Of a stretch of 64,000 bases of DNA, positions 1 to 8,780 are shown one piece after another. The notes below the pieces were generated by a model that was not told the DNA's origin, made no database searches, and saw nothing but the letters and a program-made list of their open reading frames with translations. Within the stretch, counting starts at the first letter, position 1. The number at the start of each line of letters is the position of its first letter. The position numbers were made by a program, and so were the translations under genes. Where the stretch lies: positions 62,001-126,000 of the forward strand of contig JBFLKU010000011.1 of the NCBI GenBank assembly GCA_040883315.1. The letters run 5' to 3'. Source of the stretch: JAFGUF01 sp040883315. GTDB lineage: Bacteria > Bacillota > Clostridia > Christensenellales > UMGS416.

Positions 1-412
1 AGAACGCTCAAAAGTACGCTGCTACGGAGCAGACGATGTAGTTGAAGGCGTTGCAATAATGGCACTAGAGGATGTTGACGTATCTATCACAGGAAACTCA
101 ACCAATCCAACACGTTTCCAACACCCAGTAGCTGGCACATACAAAAAAGAATGCTTGGAAAAAGGCAAAAAGTATTTCTCAGTAGCATCTGGCGGCGGCA
201 CAGGACGCACACTGCACCCAGACAATATGGCTGCAGGTCCTGCATCATACGGAATGACAGACACCATGGGACGCATGCACTCTGACGCTCAGTTTGCTGG
301 TTCATCATCAGTTCCTGCTCACGTAGAAATGATGGGATTAATTGGCATGGGCAACAACCCAATGGTTGGTGCATCAGTTGCTGTAGCTGTGGCTGTGGAA
401 GAATCTCTATAA
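1..412 (+). CDS. C-terminal fragment of an unidentified conserved enzyme
   Basis: An open frame enters from the left edge (frame of base 2) and stops with TAA at 410-412, so only about 136 C-terminal residues are present. It is rich in glycine, with the motif GGGTGRTLHPDN followed by a Met/Gly/Ala-rich tail containing SSSVPAHVEMMG and GMGNNPMVG. Such tight glycine and histidine motifs indicate an enzyme active site or cofactor pocket rather than a structural protein. I do not recognise the family with certainty. It faintly recalls proteins encoded beside glycine/betaine reductase genes in clostridia, but that is a weak memory and not evidence. It is followed by an intrinsic terminator, so it ends its transcription unit and is separate from recJ. 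Confidence 0.75.
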   Translation, partial: ERSKVRCYGADDVVEGVAIMALEDVDVSITGNSTNPTRFQHPVAGTYKKECLEKGKKYFSVASGGGTGRTLHPDNMAAGPASYGMTDTMGRMHSDAQFAGSSSVPAHVEMMGLIGMGNNPMVGASVAVAVAVEESL

Positions 413-435
413 AATTATACAAAAAGCAACAATAT

Positions 436-466
436 GAGCTGTGTCGAATATAGACACAGCTCTTTT
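436..466 (+). terminator. Intrinsic terminator after the first gene
   Basis: A perfect 10-bp stem (GAGCTGTGTC with GACACAGCTC, loop of 7) is followed by TTTT. It lies 23 bases after the stop of the first gene and just before recJ. Confidence 0.85.
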
Positions 467-481
467 ATAAAAGGATAAAAG

Positions 482-2836
482 ATGAAACTAAAACCCAGAT
501 ATCAAAAAGATATAGATAAAGTCATAATTGATATGCTTTCCAATGAATTATCAGTAAGCAAACTTACTGCTGAAATTCTATTTATGCGTGGATATACCTC
601 TGCTGATGATGCGAAGGAATATCTAGGCCTAAATGGAGTGAAATTCTCTAATCCATACGACATCGCCGGCATGCAGGAAGCCATCGATAAAATAAACGAA
701 GCTATGATGAAAGACCAGCATATAACAATCTACAGCGATTATGATGCAGATGGCGTATGCGGATGCTCCATATTTTTAAAAAAATTCAAAGAGCTTAATT
801 ATAGCAATGTCAGCTATTATGTGCCCCAAAGAGAAGGCGAAGGATATGGACTGAACAGAGATGCCCTGGATAAAATACAAAATAACGGCACTGAACTGGT
901 GATAACAGTGGACTGCGGCATATCCAATCTGGAGGAAGTATCACATGCCAATTCCATCGGTCTTGATATTATAATAACCGACCATCACAATTGCCCTCCC
1001 GATTTGCCAGATTGCATCTTGGTAAATCCAAAGCTCGGCTGTGCAAACGGACAGGAAAATCTCTGCGGAGCAGCCGTTGCAATGAAAGTATGTCAGGCAT
1101 TAGGGGGCGGCAGTGCCTTCAACGAAGGCATGGAGCTGGCGGCAATAGCTACAGTAGCTGACATGATGCCATTGCTTGGCGAAAACAAACATATAGTAAA
1201 CCAAGGCTTGGATTTGATAAACAACAGACCAAGCCCCGAAATAAAGTCTTTCGTAAAAGCCGCTGTAAATAAAGAGATGATAGACTCTGAGGATATAGCT
1301 TTTAAGCTAGGTCCTATTATCAATGCAGCGGGCAGAATATCCACTGCTCACATAGGTGTTGAGCTGCTTTCAGGGCGCACCAATACACCTTTGGAAGACT
1401 CATTGTCTATGATAGCCCAAAATGAAGAAAGAAAAGAAATACAAAGTACAGTGTACAAAGAGGCATTAAAAATGCTCTCCACAGATGATTTGAGAAATCA
1501 AAAGGCTATAGTATTATACAAGGAAAGCTGGCCTATAGGAGTAGTGGGCATAGCAGCATCTAAGCTGATGAATACATTCGGCAGACCTATAGCTTTACTA
1601 GGAAAATCGGAAGGGAAAATAAAAGGTTCTCTCCGAAGCGTAGAAGGCATAAATATATTTGATATTCTCTATGAAATGAATGAATTGTTTGATTCTTTCG
1701 GCGGGCACTCAAAAGCCGCAGGCATTACTTTAAAAAATGGAATGTATGATGAATTTAAAAGAAGATTTCAAAAAGCTATTTCCGAATATGATAAGTCTCT
1801 GTTTGACAATACAATGTACTATGACGCAGTGTGCAATGCCAATGAAGTGAATATGGACTTTATAAATGAGCTTTCATATATGAAACCGTTCGGTCAGGAC
1901 AACCCTGCCGTCAGCATATTGATGAAAAACATGATAGTCTCCAGCTACAAAACCATGGGCAAGGATAGCAATCACTACAGTGCCATTTTTAAAGACTTCA
2001 GCGGACAAATAAAATGCACTGGCTTTTTCTCCACTCTTTCGGATGCTCTCTCCCGCGGAGACATGCTGTGCGATATATTGATTGAGCCAAGTGAAAACAT
2101 ATGGAATGGCTACTCTTCTATTCAGGGCATGATGCAGGGAATAAAAGCACGCTTTAACAGTGCTGATGATTTTAGGAAATATTTAGATAGTATTTCGGAT
2201 GGCTTCACAGCATCCAGCGTGCAGGCTGCATTAATGGATGGAGAAGGCAAATTCACCTCAGCAGAATACAGCGATATAGCCTCTTCCCTTTCCGAAAGCG
2301 ACTACTCCACCTTAATTATCGCAGAGGATAAATCTAGTGCAGAGAAAATAATTGACAATCTGGGTTTTGATGTAATTTCAAAACTAAACATATCTACAAA
2401 TGTTTTGGATTTTTCAACTACTGGAAAGAACACACTATTGCTTGCGCCGGAGCTGGAAAAATTGAAATCCAAATGGTATAGTCATATCTTCTATGTTAGC
2501 AGCCATAAAAGCACACATGTTGTTAAAACTTTATCAAAATTATTGCATCATAATATACAAATGGTTATAATGGATAGCATATATAAAGACAGGCTTATCA
2601 CTAAAGAAAGGCTTCGAGAAATATACAGTTTAATAAAACGTGCAGTATCCCGAGATTCAAGCATAAACCCGCTTGACAAATGTGATATATTGGGTATAAA
2701 GAGATATGAAATGATAATAGCGATAGATGCTTTTAAGGAATCGGGGCTTCTTGAAGAAGCAGAAAACGTATACATAATGGGCTCTGAAACAAAAAAAGAA
2801 ATAGAAACAACCAAAGCATATATATTATTTTCATAG
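482..2836 (+). CDS. recJ: Single-stranded-DNA-specific exonuclease RecJ
   Basis: RecJ degrades single-stranded DNA 5' to 3' in recombination and mismatch or base-excision repair. The 784-residue length matches the Bacillus-type enzyme. The N-terminal DHH phosphoesterase core shows SDYDADG (residues 85-91), VDCG (about 143-146) and TDHH (166-169), the metal-binding aspartates and histidines. The DHHA1 signature GGHSKAAG follows at about 407. The last 200 residues are the variable Firmicute C-terminal extension. The start is ATG 482 behind AAAGGATAAAAG. It leads the operon recJ-rel-dtd-hemZ. In many clostridia apt sits between recJ and rel; here it is absent. Confidence 0.97.
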   Translation: MKLKPRYQKDIDKVIIDMLSNELSVSKLTAEILFMRGYTSADDAKEYLGLNGVKFSNPYDIAGMQEAIDKINEAMMKDQHITIYSDYDADGVCGCSIFLKKFKELNYSNVSYYVPQREGEGYGLNRDALDKIQNNGTELVITVDCGISNLEEVSHANSIGLDIIITDHHNCPPDLPDCILVNPKLGCANGQENLCGAAVAMKVCQALGGGSAFNEGMELAAIATVADMMPLLGENKHIVNQGLDLINNRPSPEIKSFVKAAVNKEMIDSEDIAFKLGPIINAAGRISTAHIGVELLSGRTNTPLEDSLSMIAQNEERKEIQSTVYKEALKMLSTDDLRNQKAIVLYKESWPIGVVGIAASKLMNTFGRPIALLGKSEGKIKGSLRSVEGINIFDILYEMNELFDSFGGHSKAAGITLKNGMYDEFKRRFQKAISEYDKSLFDNTMYYDAVCNANEVNMDFINELSYMKPFGQDNPAVSILMKNMIVSSYKTMGKDSNHYSAIFKDFSGQIKCTGFFSTLSDALSRGDMLCDILIEPSENIWNGYSSIQGMMQGIKARFNSADDFRKYLDSISDGFTASSVQAALMDGEGKFTSAEYSDIASSLSESDYSTLIIAEDKSSAEKIIDNLGFDVISKLNISTNVLDFSTTGKNTLLLAPELEKLKSKWYSHIFYVSSHKSTHVVKTLSKLLHHNIQMVIMDSIYKDRLITKERLREIYSLIKRAVSRDSSINPLDKCDILGIKRYEMIIAIDAFKESGLLEEAENVYIMGSETKKEIETTKAYILFS

Positions 2837-2860
2837 GTATGGTGAAAACAGAGGAAAAGT

Positions 2861-4999
2861 ATGGGTGCAGAAAACAAAATTGATTATGTGAAAAAAGCGT
2901 ATGACTACGCAAAAAAGGCTCATGAAGGTCAGTTCAGAGAAAGCGGAGAGCCTTATTTTGTTCACCCTGAACATGTAGCGAAAATATTGATGGACTTAGG
3001 TCTGGATGATGAGACCGTAGCCGCTGGATATCTGCATGATGTTGTGGAAGACTGCGGCTATACTTATGAAGACATAGCCAAAGAGTTCAATGACAAAATA
3101 GCCGATTTAGTTAAAGGCGTAACAAAGCTGGACAAAATGAAATTTGCCAGCAAGGAGGAAGCCCAAGCTGAAAATATGCGTAATATGATGCTGGCTATGG
3201 CACAGGACATCCGCGTCATTTTTATAAAGCTTGCTGACAGACTCCATAATATGAGAACCCTGCAGTATCGCCCGCAGGAAAAAATTATGGAAGTGTGCAG
3301 AGAAACATTGGATATCTATGCTCCTTTAGCACATCGTTTGGGAATGTCCAAAATAAAATGGGAGCTGGAGGATTTAGCTTTTTCATATTCCAACAAAGAG
3401 GAGTATCAAGCTTTAGCTAAAAAGGTGGCAATGCGCCGCCAGCAGCGCGAAGAAATAGTAAACAAAAAGATAGAAATGATACGCTCCGAGCTGGAAAAGC
3501 ACGACATAACTGGAACAATTGAAGGAAGACCAAAGCACTTTTACAGCATATATAGAAAAATGCAGGCACAAAACAAGCCTTTTGAAGAAATCTTTGATTT
3601 AACAGCAATCAGAATAATAGTAGACGATTTGAAGAGCTGCTATGGTGCACTAGGTATAGTTCACACCATATGGACGCCTATCCCCGGCAGGTTCAAGGAC
3701 TATATAGCCATGCCAAAAGCAAACCTCTATCAATCCATTCACACCACCTTAATGGGTGAACACGGAGTAGCGTTCGAGGTGCAGATACGTACAGAGAAAA
3801 TGCATAAGATAGCTGAATATGGTATCGCTGCACACTGGCTTTATAAAGAAAAAAAATCCGACAAAAGCGGCATAGACGAGGAACTTTCCAATTTCCGCTC
3901 ACAGATATTAGAGCTGAAGGATACCTCCTCCAATGCAATGGAGTTTGTAAACACTCTAAAAGTAGATTTAGTTCAGGAAACGGTTTATGTTTTCTCGCCA
4001 AAGGGAGATGTGTATACATTGCCGGTAGGCTCTAATACTATTGACTTTGCATACAAAGTGCATAGTGCTGTAGGCAATCGCTGCGTAGGTGCAAAGGTAA
4101 ACAACAAAATGGTAGGGTTGGATACTGAACTACAAACTGGTGATATTGTAGAGATAATCACATCCAACAATTCCAGCGGCCCCAGCATGGACTGGATAAA
4201 AATAGCTAAAACCCAGCAAGCCAGATCTAAAATCCGTGCATACCTAAAAAAAGAAGGCAAAGAAGGCAATATATTAAAGGGCAAAACAATGCTCGAAGAG
4301 ATGGCAAAAAAGGGCAGCGTTCCTCTTTCTAGGTTAACCAAAAATGAATATTTAGAAAAAGTATGTGAAAGACTTTATTATAAGCATTTTGATGATTTAT
4401 TGGCAGCCATAGGATATGGTGAGCTGACAACAAATCAAGTTTATCAAAAACTTTTGGATGAATACAACAAAAACACAAAGCCAGAGGAGCCTCCTGTTCC
4501 TGCTCACACAGAAGACTTCTCAAAAACATATAAGTCCAGTTCTCAGCCTAGCTCCGGCGGAGTAACTGTAAAGGGCGAGAGAAACATGCTAGTTCGATTT
4601 GCAGGCTGCTGCAATCCTGTGCCCTATGATCCGATAATCGGCTTTATAACCCGCGGCAGAGGGGTGTCTATACACAGAAAAGACTGCTATAACGTAACGT
4701 CCCTTGGGCATGACCCCAGCAGATATATAGAAGTGGACTGGGAGCAAAAAGTGGAGAAACGCTTTCAGGCAGCTTTGCATGTGCGTATGCACGACGAGCC
4801 GGGGCTTTTAGTTAGAATATCAAATATAATGCAGACTTTAAATGTATCTCTTTTAAAAATGAATGCCGAAGTAAACGTGCAGTCAGTTGTGAATATAGAT
4901 ATGACAGTTGACCTTTCTAAAAAAGAGCAGCTGGTCACATTGATTCAGCATATCAAAAGAATGCCTGAGTGCATAGACATATATAGAAAGAACGGATAG
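2861..4999 (+). CDS. rel: Bifunctional (p)ppGpp synthetase/hydrolase Rel
   Basis: Rel makes and destroys the alarmone (p)ppGpp, controlling growth under starvation. Domain order is complete for a long RelA/SpoT homologue (712 residues). The HD hydrolase has HPEH near residue 35 and the HD pair at 59-60 in LHDVVED, so hydrolysis should be active. The synthetase follows with GRPKHFYSIYRKM (about 221-233) and DLTAIRIIV. The TGS domain (about 368-428) begins near VYVFSPKGD, the zinc-finger segment has GCCNPVPYD at about 582, and a C-terminal ACT domain covers the last 70 residues. The start follows GAGGAAAAGT. It lies 24 bp after recJ and one base before dtd, the usual Firmicute arrangement. Confidence 0.97.
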   Translation: MGAENKIDYVKKAYDYAKKAHEGQFRESGEPYFVHPEHVAKILMDLGLDDETVAAGYLHDVVEDCGYTYEDIAKEFNDKIADLVKGVTKLDKMKFASKEEAQAENMRNMMLAMAQDIRVIFIKLADRLHNMRTLQYRPQEKIMEVCRETLDIYAPLAHRLGMSKIKWELEDLAFSYSNKEEYQALAKKVAMRRQQREEIVNKKIEMIRSELEKHDITGTIEGRPKHFYSIYRKMQAQNKPFEEIFDLTAIRIIVDDLKSCYGALGIVHTIWTPIPGRFKDYIAMPKANLYQSIHTTLMGEHGVAFEVQIRTEKMHKIAEYGIAAHWLYKEKKSDKSGIDEELSNFRSQILELKDTSSNAMEFVNTLKVDLVQETVYVFSPKGDVYTLPVGSNTIDFAYKVHSAVGNRCVGAKVNNKMVGLDTELQTGDIVEIITSNNSSGPSMDWIKIAKTQQARSKIRAYLKKEGKEGNILKGKTMLEEMAKKGSVPLSRLTKNEYLEKVCERLYYKHFDDLLAAIGYGELTTNQVYQKLLDEYNKNTKPEEPPVPAHTEDFSKTYKSSSQPSSGGVTVKGERNMLVRFAGCCNPVPYDPIIGFITRGRGVSIHRKDCYNVTSLGHDPSRYIEVDWEQKVEKRFQAALHVRMHDEPGLLVRISNIMQTLNVSLLKMNAEVNVQSVVNIDMTVDLSKKEQLVTLIQHIKRMPECIDIYRKNG

Positions 5000-5000
5000 T

Positions 5001-5450
5001 ATGAGAGCTGTAGTGCAAAGAGTAAAAAGTGCGTCTGTTACTGTAGAGAGTGAAATCATTTCTTCAATTAGCAAAGGTTTTCTAGTGCTTTTAGGCGTGG
5101 AAACCGGAGACACAGAATCTGACATAGAATACATGGTGAAAAAAATCGTTGGACTTAGGGTTTTTGAAGACGCTGATGAAAAAATGAATTTATCCATAGA
5201 GGATATAAAGGGCGAAATAATAATAGTTTCCCAATTCACTTTGGCAGGCGATGCCAGAAAAGGCAGACGTCCCAGCTTTTCTAATGCAATGGAGCCAGAC
5301 AATGCAAACAAAATGTATATGCAGGTAGTTGAGAAAATACGACAGCTGGGAATAAAAGTAGGTACTGGTCAGTTTGGTGCTGATATGGATGTCGCTATCG
5401 TCAATTCTGGACCTGTAACCATTCTTTTGGATTCACATAGGAATTTCTGA
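5001..5450 (+). CDS. dtd: D-aminoacyl-tRNA deacylase
   Basis: Dtd hydrolyses D-amino acids (and glycine mischarged on tRNA-Ala) from tRNA. The 149-residue protein starts MRAVVQRVKSASVTV and carries the two family signatures: SQFTL followed by GDARKGRRPSF, and the C-terminal NSGPVTILLDS with the Gly-Pro pair that enforces chirality. The residue after SQFTL is alanine where tyrosine is usual, a minor substitution. The ATG lies one base after the rel stop, and the TGA shares its A with the ATG of hemZ, so it is translationally coupled on both sides. Confidence 0.96.
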   Translation: MRAVVQRVKSASVTVESEIISSISKGFLVLLGVETGDTESDIEYMVKKIVGLRVFEDADEKMNLSIEDIKGEIIIVSQFTLAGDARKGRRPSFSNAMEPDNANKMYMQVVEKIRQLGIKVGTGQFGADMDVAIVNSGPVTILLDSHRNF

Positions 5451-6919
5451 TGATTTATCTATTTACCAATACACCAAAAATTTATAATGATTTAGCAGAC
5501 GTTGTACGTCTGTTTTATGATAATATGCCGGTGAAGCTAGGCAGCGAAGCAGAAAATGCAGATGCAGAAATTATAATTACACATACTCAGCAAATAAATA
5601 AAACAAAGTATATTGAAAAATATACTTTCTTACAGAGCGGCAAAACCTCTGATTATTCTTATAAATACGCATATAATCAAAACAGTGATGACCTGCTGAA
5701 TGCTAGAACAGCCAAAAGGAGCGCAAAGCTAGGGCTTTATTATGCACTTAAATCCATTACAGGCAAGCAGCTGCCTTGGGGTGCCCTGACGGGAATAAGA
5801 CCTGTTTCTTTGTATCGCCAGTTAAATACCTTTGAAAACCACAGTGCACATGAGCAATTTGCTTCCATACTGGATGTATCACAGACAAAGCTAAATTTGG
5901 TGGAAGAAATTATATCCTATCAGGAAAATATATATTATAAAGGTGAATCTCCTGAAATAGATGTATACATTGGCATACCTTTTTGTCCCACTAGATGCCT
6001 ATACTGCTCTTTCATCAGCCATGATTTATCTAAAAGATCAGCACCAATAGATGAATATGTAAACTGCATTTTAAAAGAAATAGAAATGCTAAAATTCCTA
6101 ACTGAAAAATATAGCAAGCATATACGATGCATATATTTTGGCGGCGGCACGCCTACCACGTTGAGCCACGTTCAGATGGATGCTATATTCACTGCATTAT
6201 CCAAAATTTTAGACGACAAATGCGAAATAACTGTAGAGGCCGGCAGAGTGGATACCATAGATGATGATAAGCTGAAAGCACTGAAAAAGCACAATGTAAA
6301 CCGCATCAGCATAAACCCACAGACATTTAATGATGATACGCTGAAGCTGGTAAACAGAAATCACACATCAAAAGATATTTTTGATATGTTGAATAAGGTA
6401 GCATCATACCACTTTGACAGCGTGAATATGGATCTGATAATGGGGCTGCCAGGCGAAACAAAGGCGCACATGGAGCATACTCTAGCCTGCATTCCAAACC
6501 TACCAATAACCAACCTGACTATACATACACTAGCTATTAAAAGAGCATCCAAAATACGTATGAATAATTATCAGCTTGATTATGCACCCGAGGAAACAGT
6601 GGCAGAAATGATAGAAAAGGCTAGAATACTAGCATCTGAGATGGGCATGAAACCATACTATCTTTATAGACAAAAATATATGTCAGGAAATCTGGAAAAT
6701 GTGGGATACGCACAAAAAAATATGCAATGCATATACAATATAGATATTATGGAAGAAACACATAATCTAATCGCAATAGGTGCTGGCGGAATTTCTAAAA
6801 GATTTTATTATGATAAAAATCTGCACACCCGATTTGCTAACCCTAAATCTGTGGAACACTACATAGAGAATATCGACAAAATTATTGAAGACAAGAAAGA
6901 ATATTACAAAGATTTCTAG
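5450..6919 (+). CDS. hemZ: Radical SAM protein HemZ (coproporphyrinogen dehydrogenase-like)
   Basis: This is an oxygen-independent coproporphyrinogen-III-oxidase-like radical SAM protein of the HemZ branch. Residues 174-190 hold the iron-sulfur motif with C179, C183 and C186 (CPTRCLYC), followed by YFGGGTPTTL, the SAM-binding GGGTP element. The N-terminal 165 residues are the HemZ-specific extension, ending in GALTGIRPVSL. HemZ has been linked to anaerobic porphyrin synthesis in Bacillus, but many clostridia carry it without a haem pathway, so the real substrate is open. The start codon overlaps the dtd stop by one base. The gene ends directly against the convergent gene at 6920-7825 with no spacer. 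Confidence 0.93.
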   Translation: MIYLFTNTPKIYNDLADVVRLFYDNMPVKLGSEAENADAEIIITHTQQINKTKYIEKYTFLQSGKTSDYSYKYAYNQNSDDLLNARTAKRSAKLGLYYALKSITGKQLPWGALTGIRPVSLYRQLNTFENHSAHEQFASILDVSQTKLNLVEEIISYQENIYYKGESPEIDVYIGIPFCPTRCLYCSFISHDLSKRSAPIDEYVNCILKEIEMLKFLTEKYSKHIRCIYFGGGTPTTLSHVQMDAIFTALSKILDDKCEITVEAGRVDTIDDDKLKALKKHNVNRISINPQTFNDDTLKLVNRNHTSKDIFDMLNKVASYHFDSVNMDLIMGLPGETKAHMEHTLACIPNLPITNLTIHTLAIKRASKIRMNNYQLDYAPEETVAEMIEKARILASEMGMKPYYLYRQKYMSGNLENVGYAQKNMQCIYNIDIMEETHNLIAIGAGGISKRFYYDKNLHTRFANPKSVEHYIENIDKIIEDKKEYYKDF

Positions 6920-7825
6920 CTAGTTCATCTCTCTGCCGTTAAAATTGATATTGCCTATCGCTTTTTCCACCTTTTCAATGGTGCACTCGTCAATATAATA
7001 TTCATTTACCTGATTAATTATATCCACCGATAAATCAACTGATTTTTCTATCAAATCTACTATACTTTCGGTTCTGGCTTTTTGAGGCTGATGTGGGGCT
7101 CTCCATGTTCTGTGTGCCAGATTAAAAATGTCGTTGCCTTGTATTATATTTGGCGGCACATAGATTGTCAGTCTTCCCACTTTCCCTATCATCGCTTCAT
7201 AAAGCCGCATCTTTTGCATAGCCTCTTTTTCGTCTCTTTTGATTTTTAGTGTAAACTTTACCATGTCATCATAGGCAGCCACCACGTCTTTTCGCCACAC
7301 TCTTTTGCCGTCCGATACATATCTGCACACGCTGCTTAACAATCCTGAAACATGACGAACATCTTTTCTTTTTACTTTAGCTAAAAAATCAGCCTGTGCT
7401 ACTATATCTTCCAGCTCGTTTTCCCTGTATATGTATGCATCAAGTGCCTGCTCAAACTCTATCTGCTTGGCAGTGTCCCCGCCGCCTTCAGGCTTTTCTG
7501 TGGCACTATGGATATACGGTCTTATTGTTCTGTCGGCTGCATAGTTTGTCATTATTCCCAATACGTAAACCATTCGCCTGACATCACCTTTTGAATACTC
7601 TATTAAAGTAAGGATGAAATCTTTGTGATTTGCATATTTCAGCTGATATCCCGTCTGCTCTAAGTGGCTGAATTTAAATATCTTTAAAAGCTTATGATAA
7701 TTAAACATTTCCACGCCAATGCTTCCAAGCAGAAATTCATCATAATGCTCTTTTATATAATTCGGTTTATTCATTTTTTTAAATACTTTTTCGGCTATCA
7801 CCTGATGGGTGTATAAAGAAGGCAT
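6920..7825 (-). CDS. Zinc-dependent phospholipase C-like protein, probably degenerate
   Basis: The 301-residue protein resembles the zinc-dependent phospholipase C-like family found in Firmicutes (start MPSLYTH, then LLGSIGVEMFNYH, then GIMTNYAADRTIRPYIH). In typical members these segments read GPD and GF-C-H-LD-HPY and supply zinc-binding His and Asp residues. Here the His/Asp positions are largely replaced (GVE, TN, TIRPY), while H7 and one Asp remain, so metal binding and catalysis are doubtful. No signal peptide is seen, so it is likely cytoplasmic. The start at 7825 follows AAAGGATAAATGAT. The family assignment is moderately sure; the function is unknown. Confidence 0.75.
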   Translation of the reverse strand: MPSLYTHQVIAEKVFKKMNKPNYIKEHYDEFLLGSIGVEMFNYHKLLKIFKFSHLEQTGYQLKYANHKDFILTLIEYSKGDVRRMVYVLGIMTNYAADRTIRPYIHSATEKPEGGGDTAKQIEFEQALDAYIYRENELEDIVAQADFLAKVKRKDVRHVSGLLSSVCRYVSDGKRVWRKDVVAAYDDMVKFTLKIKRDEKEAMQKMRLYEAMIGKVGRLTIYVPPNIIQGNDIFNLAHRTWRAPHQPQKARTESIVDLIEKSVDLSVDIINQVNEYYIDECTIEKVEKAIGNINFNGREMN

Positions 7826-7840
7826 ATCATTTATCCTTTC

Positions 7841-7856
7841 CTGCAGATTGCTGCAG
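7841..7856 (-). promoter_or_regulatory. Hairpin in the 5' leader of the phospholipase-like gene
   Basis: Two CTGCAG hexamers separated by ATTG form a 6-bp stem with a 4-base loop, a few bases upstream of the AAAGGA ribosome binding site of the gene starting at 7825. It could influence translation or mRNA stability. No ligand or protein can be named. Confidence 0.35.
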
Positions 7857-7921
7857 CTATATATTATAATATCAAAGGAAATACCCTATTACAATATTTA
7901 TATATTTTTTAATTACGTCTA

Positions 7922-7950
7922 TTGCAATATATTATATGGTGTGCTATATT
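7922..7950 (+). promoter_or_regulatory. Promoter of the SGNH hydrolase gene
   Basis: TTGCAA (7922-7927), a 17-base spacer ending in TGC, then TATATT (7945-7950), an extended -10. The predicted start is near 7957. An 8-bp inverted repeat (7960-7980) lies just downstream. Confidence 0.6.
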
Positions 7951-7959
7951 ATATACATT

Positions 7960-7980
7960 ACATAGTATTGTTTACTATGT
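7960..7980. promoter_or_regulatory. Inverted repeat at the SGNH gene start, possible operator
   Basis: ACATAGTA and TACTATGT form a perfect 8-bp inverted repeat around TTGTT, immediately after the predicted transcription start. It could be a repressor operator or a 5' hairpin. Confidence 0.4.
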
Positions 7981-8031
7981 GTTGCGATTTAATCAACCTG
8001 TACTGTGTTATTGGTTGGTTTGGAGGTATTT

Positions 8032-8745
8032 ATGAAAACTAATATAAAAAAACGAGTTTTAATTTGCGGCGATTCAATATCAAAGGGTGTAACATTCGAT
8101 GATACAAGAAAAAGATATACTAAAATTACAGCTGCTGTTGCCAGCACTATTGCCAGCATAATGCATTTGGATATAGATAATCTGTCCAAGTTCGGGAATA
8201 CTGTAAACAAAGCTATTACTCAATTCAAAAAAGCCATTGAAAGTAATGAATATAAATATGTGATATTCGAATTAGGCGGCAATGATTGTGATTTTAATTG
8301 GAAAGCTGTGGCGGAAAACCCAAACGGTTCTCATATGCCAAATACAGAATATAATGAATACAAAAAAATACTTAAAGAAATGATAGCTACAGCAAGAGAG
8401 AACCAAATAACTCCAATTCTTGCCACTCTGCCGCCTATTGATGCACACAAATATTTCGATTGGATATCTTCATTCAGTGAAGATGCAAAGCCGAATATCC
8501 TCAGATGGCTAGGCGACGTGGACAGAATATACTGGTGGCAGGAAAGGTACAACGCAGGAGTATTGCAGGTGGCAAACGAAACCCATTGTGCTGTTATAGA
8601 TGTTCGAAGTGCACTGCTTGAGACAGAGGACTACCGAGACTTATACTGCATAGACGGCATACATCCCAATGAACGAGGACATCAGATAATGACAAACGCA
8701 GTAATAACATCATTAAAAAATATGAATTTTAATCCGTATCAATAG
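8032..8745 (+). CDS. SGNH/GDSL-type hydrolase, cytoplasmic
   Basis: This is a 237-residue SGNH-fold esterase or lipase-like hydrolase. The catalytic serine lies in ICGDSISKG near the N terminus (block I), GGND in ELGGNDCDF is block III, and DGIHPNERGH is block V with the catalytic Asp and His. No signal peptide or membrane segment is present, so it probably acts on a soluble ester. ATG 8032 is chosen over an upstream GTG at 8005 because GGAGG at 8022-8026 is well placed for it. It is a single-gene unit with its own promoter and a bidirectional terminator, facing the acyltransferase cluster. Confidence 0.88.
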   Translation: MKTNIKKRVLICGDSISKGVTFDDTRKRYTKITAAVASTIASIMHLDIDNLSKFGNTVNKAITQFKKAIESNEYKYVIFELGGNDCDFNWKAVAENPNGSHMPNTEYNEYKKILKEMIATARENQITPILATLPPIDAHKYFDWISSFSEDAKPNILRWLGDVDRIYWWQERYNAGVLQVANETHCAVIDVRSALLETEDYRDLYCIDGIHPNERGHQIMTNAVITSLKNMNFNPYQ

Positions 8746-8746
8746 C

Positions 8747-8777
8747 AAAAAACTTCACTTAAGTAGTGAAGTTTTTT
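8747..8777. terminator. Bidirectional intrinsic terminator
   Basis: A 13-bp perfect stem (AAAAAACTTCACT with AGTGAAGTTTTTT, loop TAAGT) provides a T-run on both strands. It serves the convergent SGNH gene and the DltD-like gene. Confidence 0.85.
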
Positions 8778-8780
8778 ATT

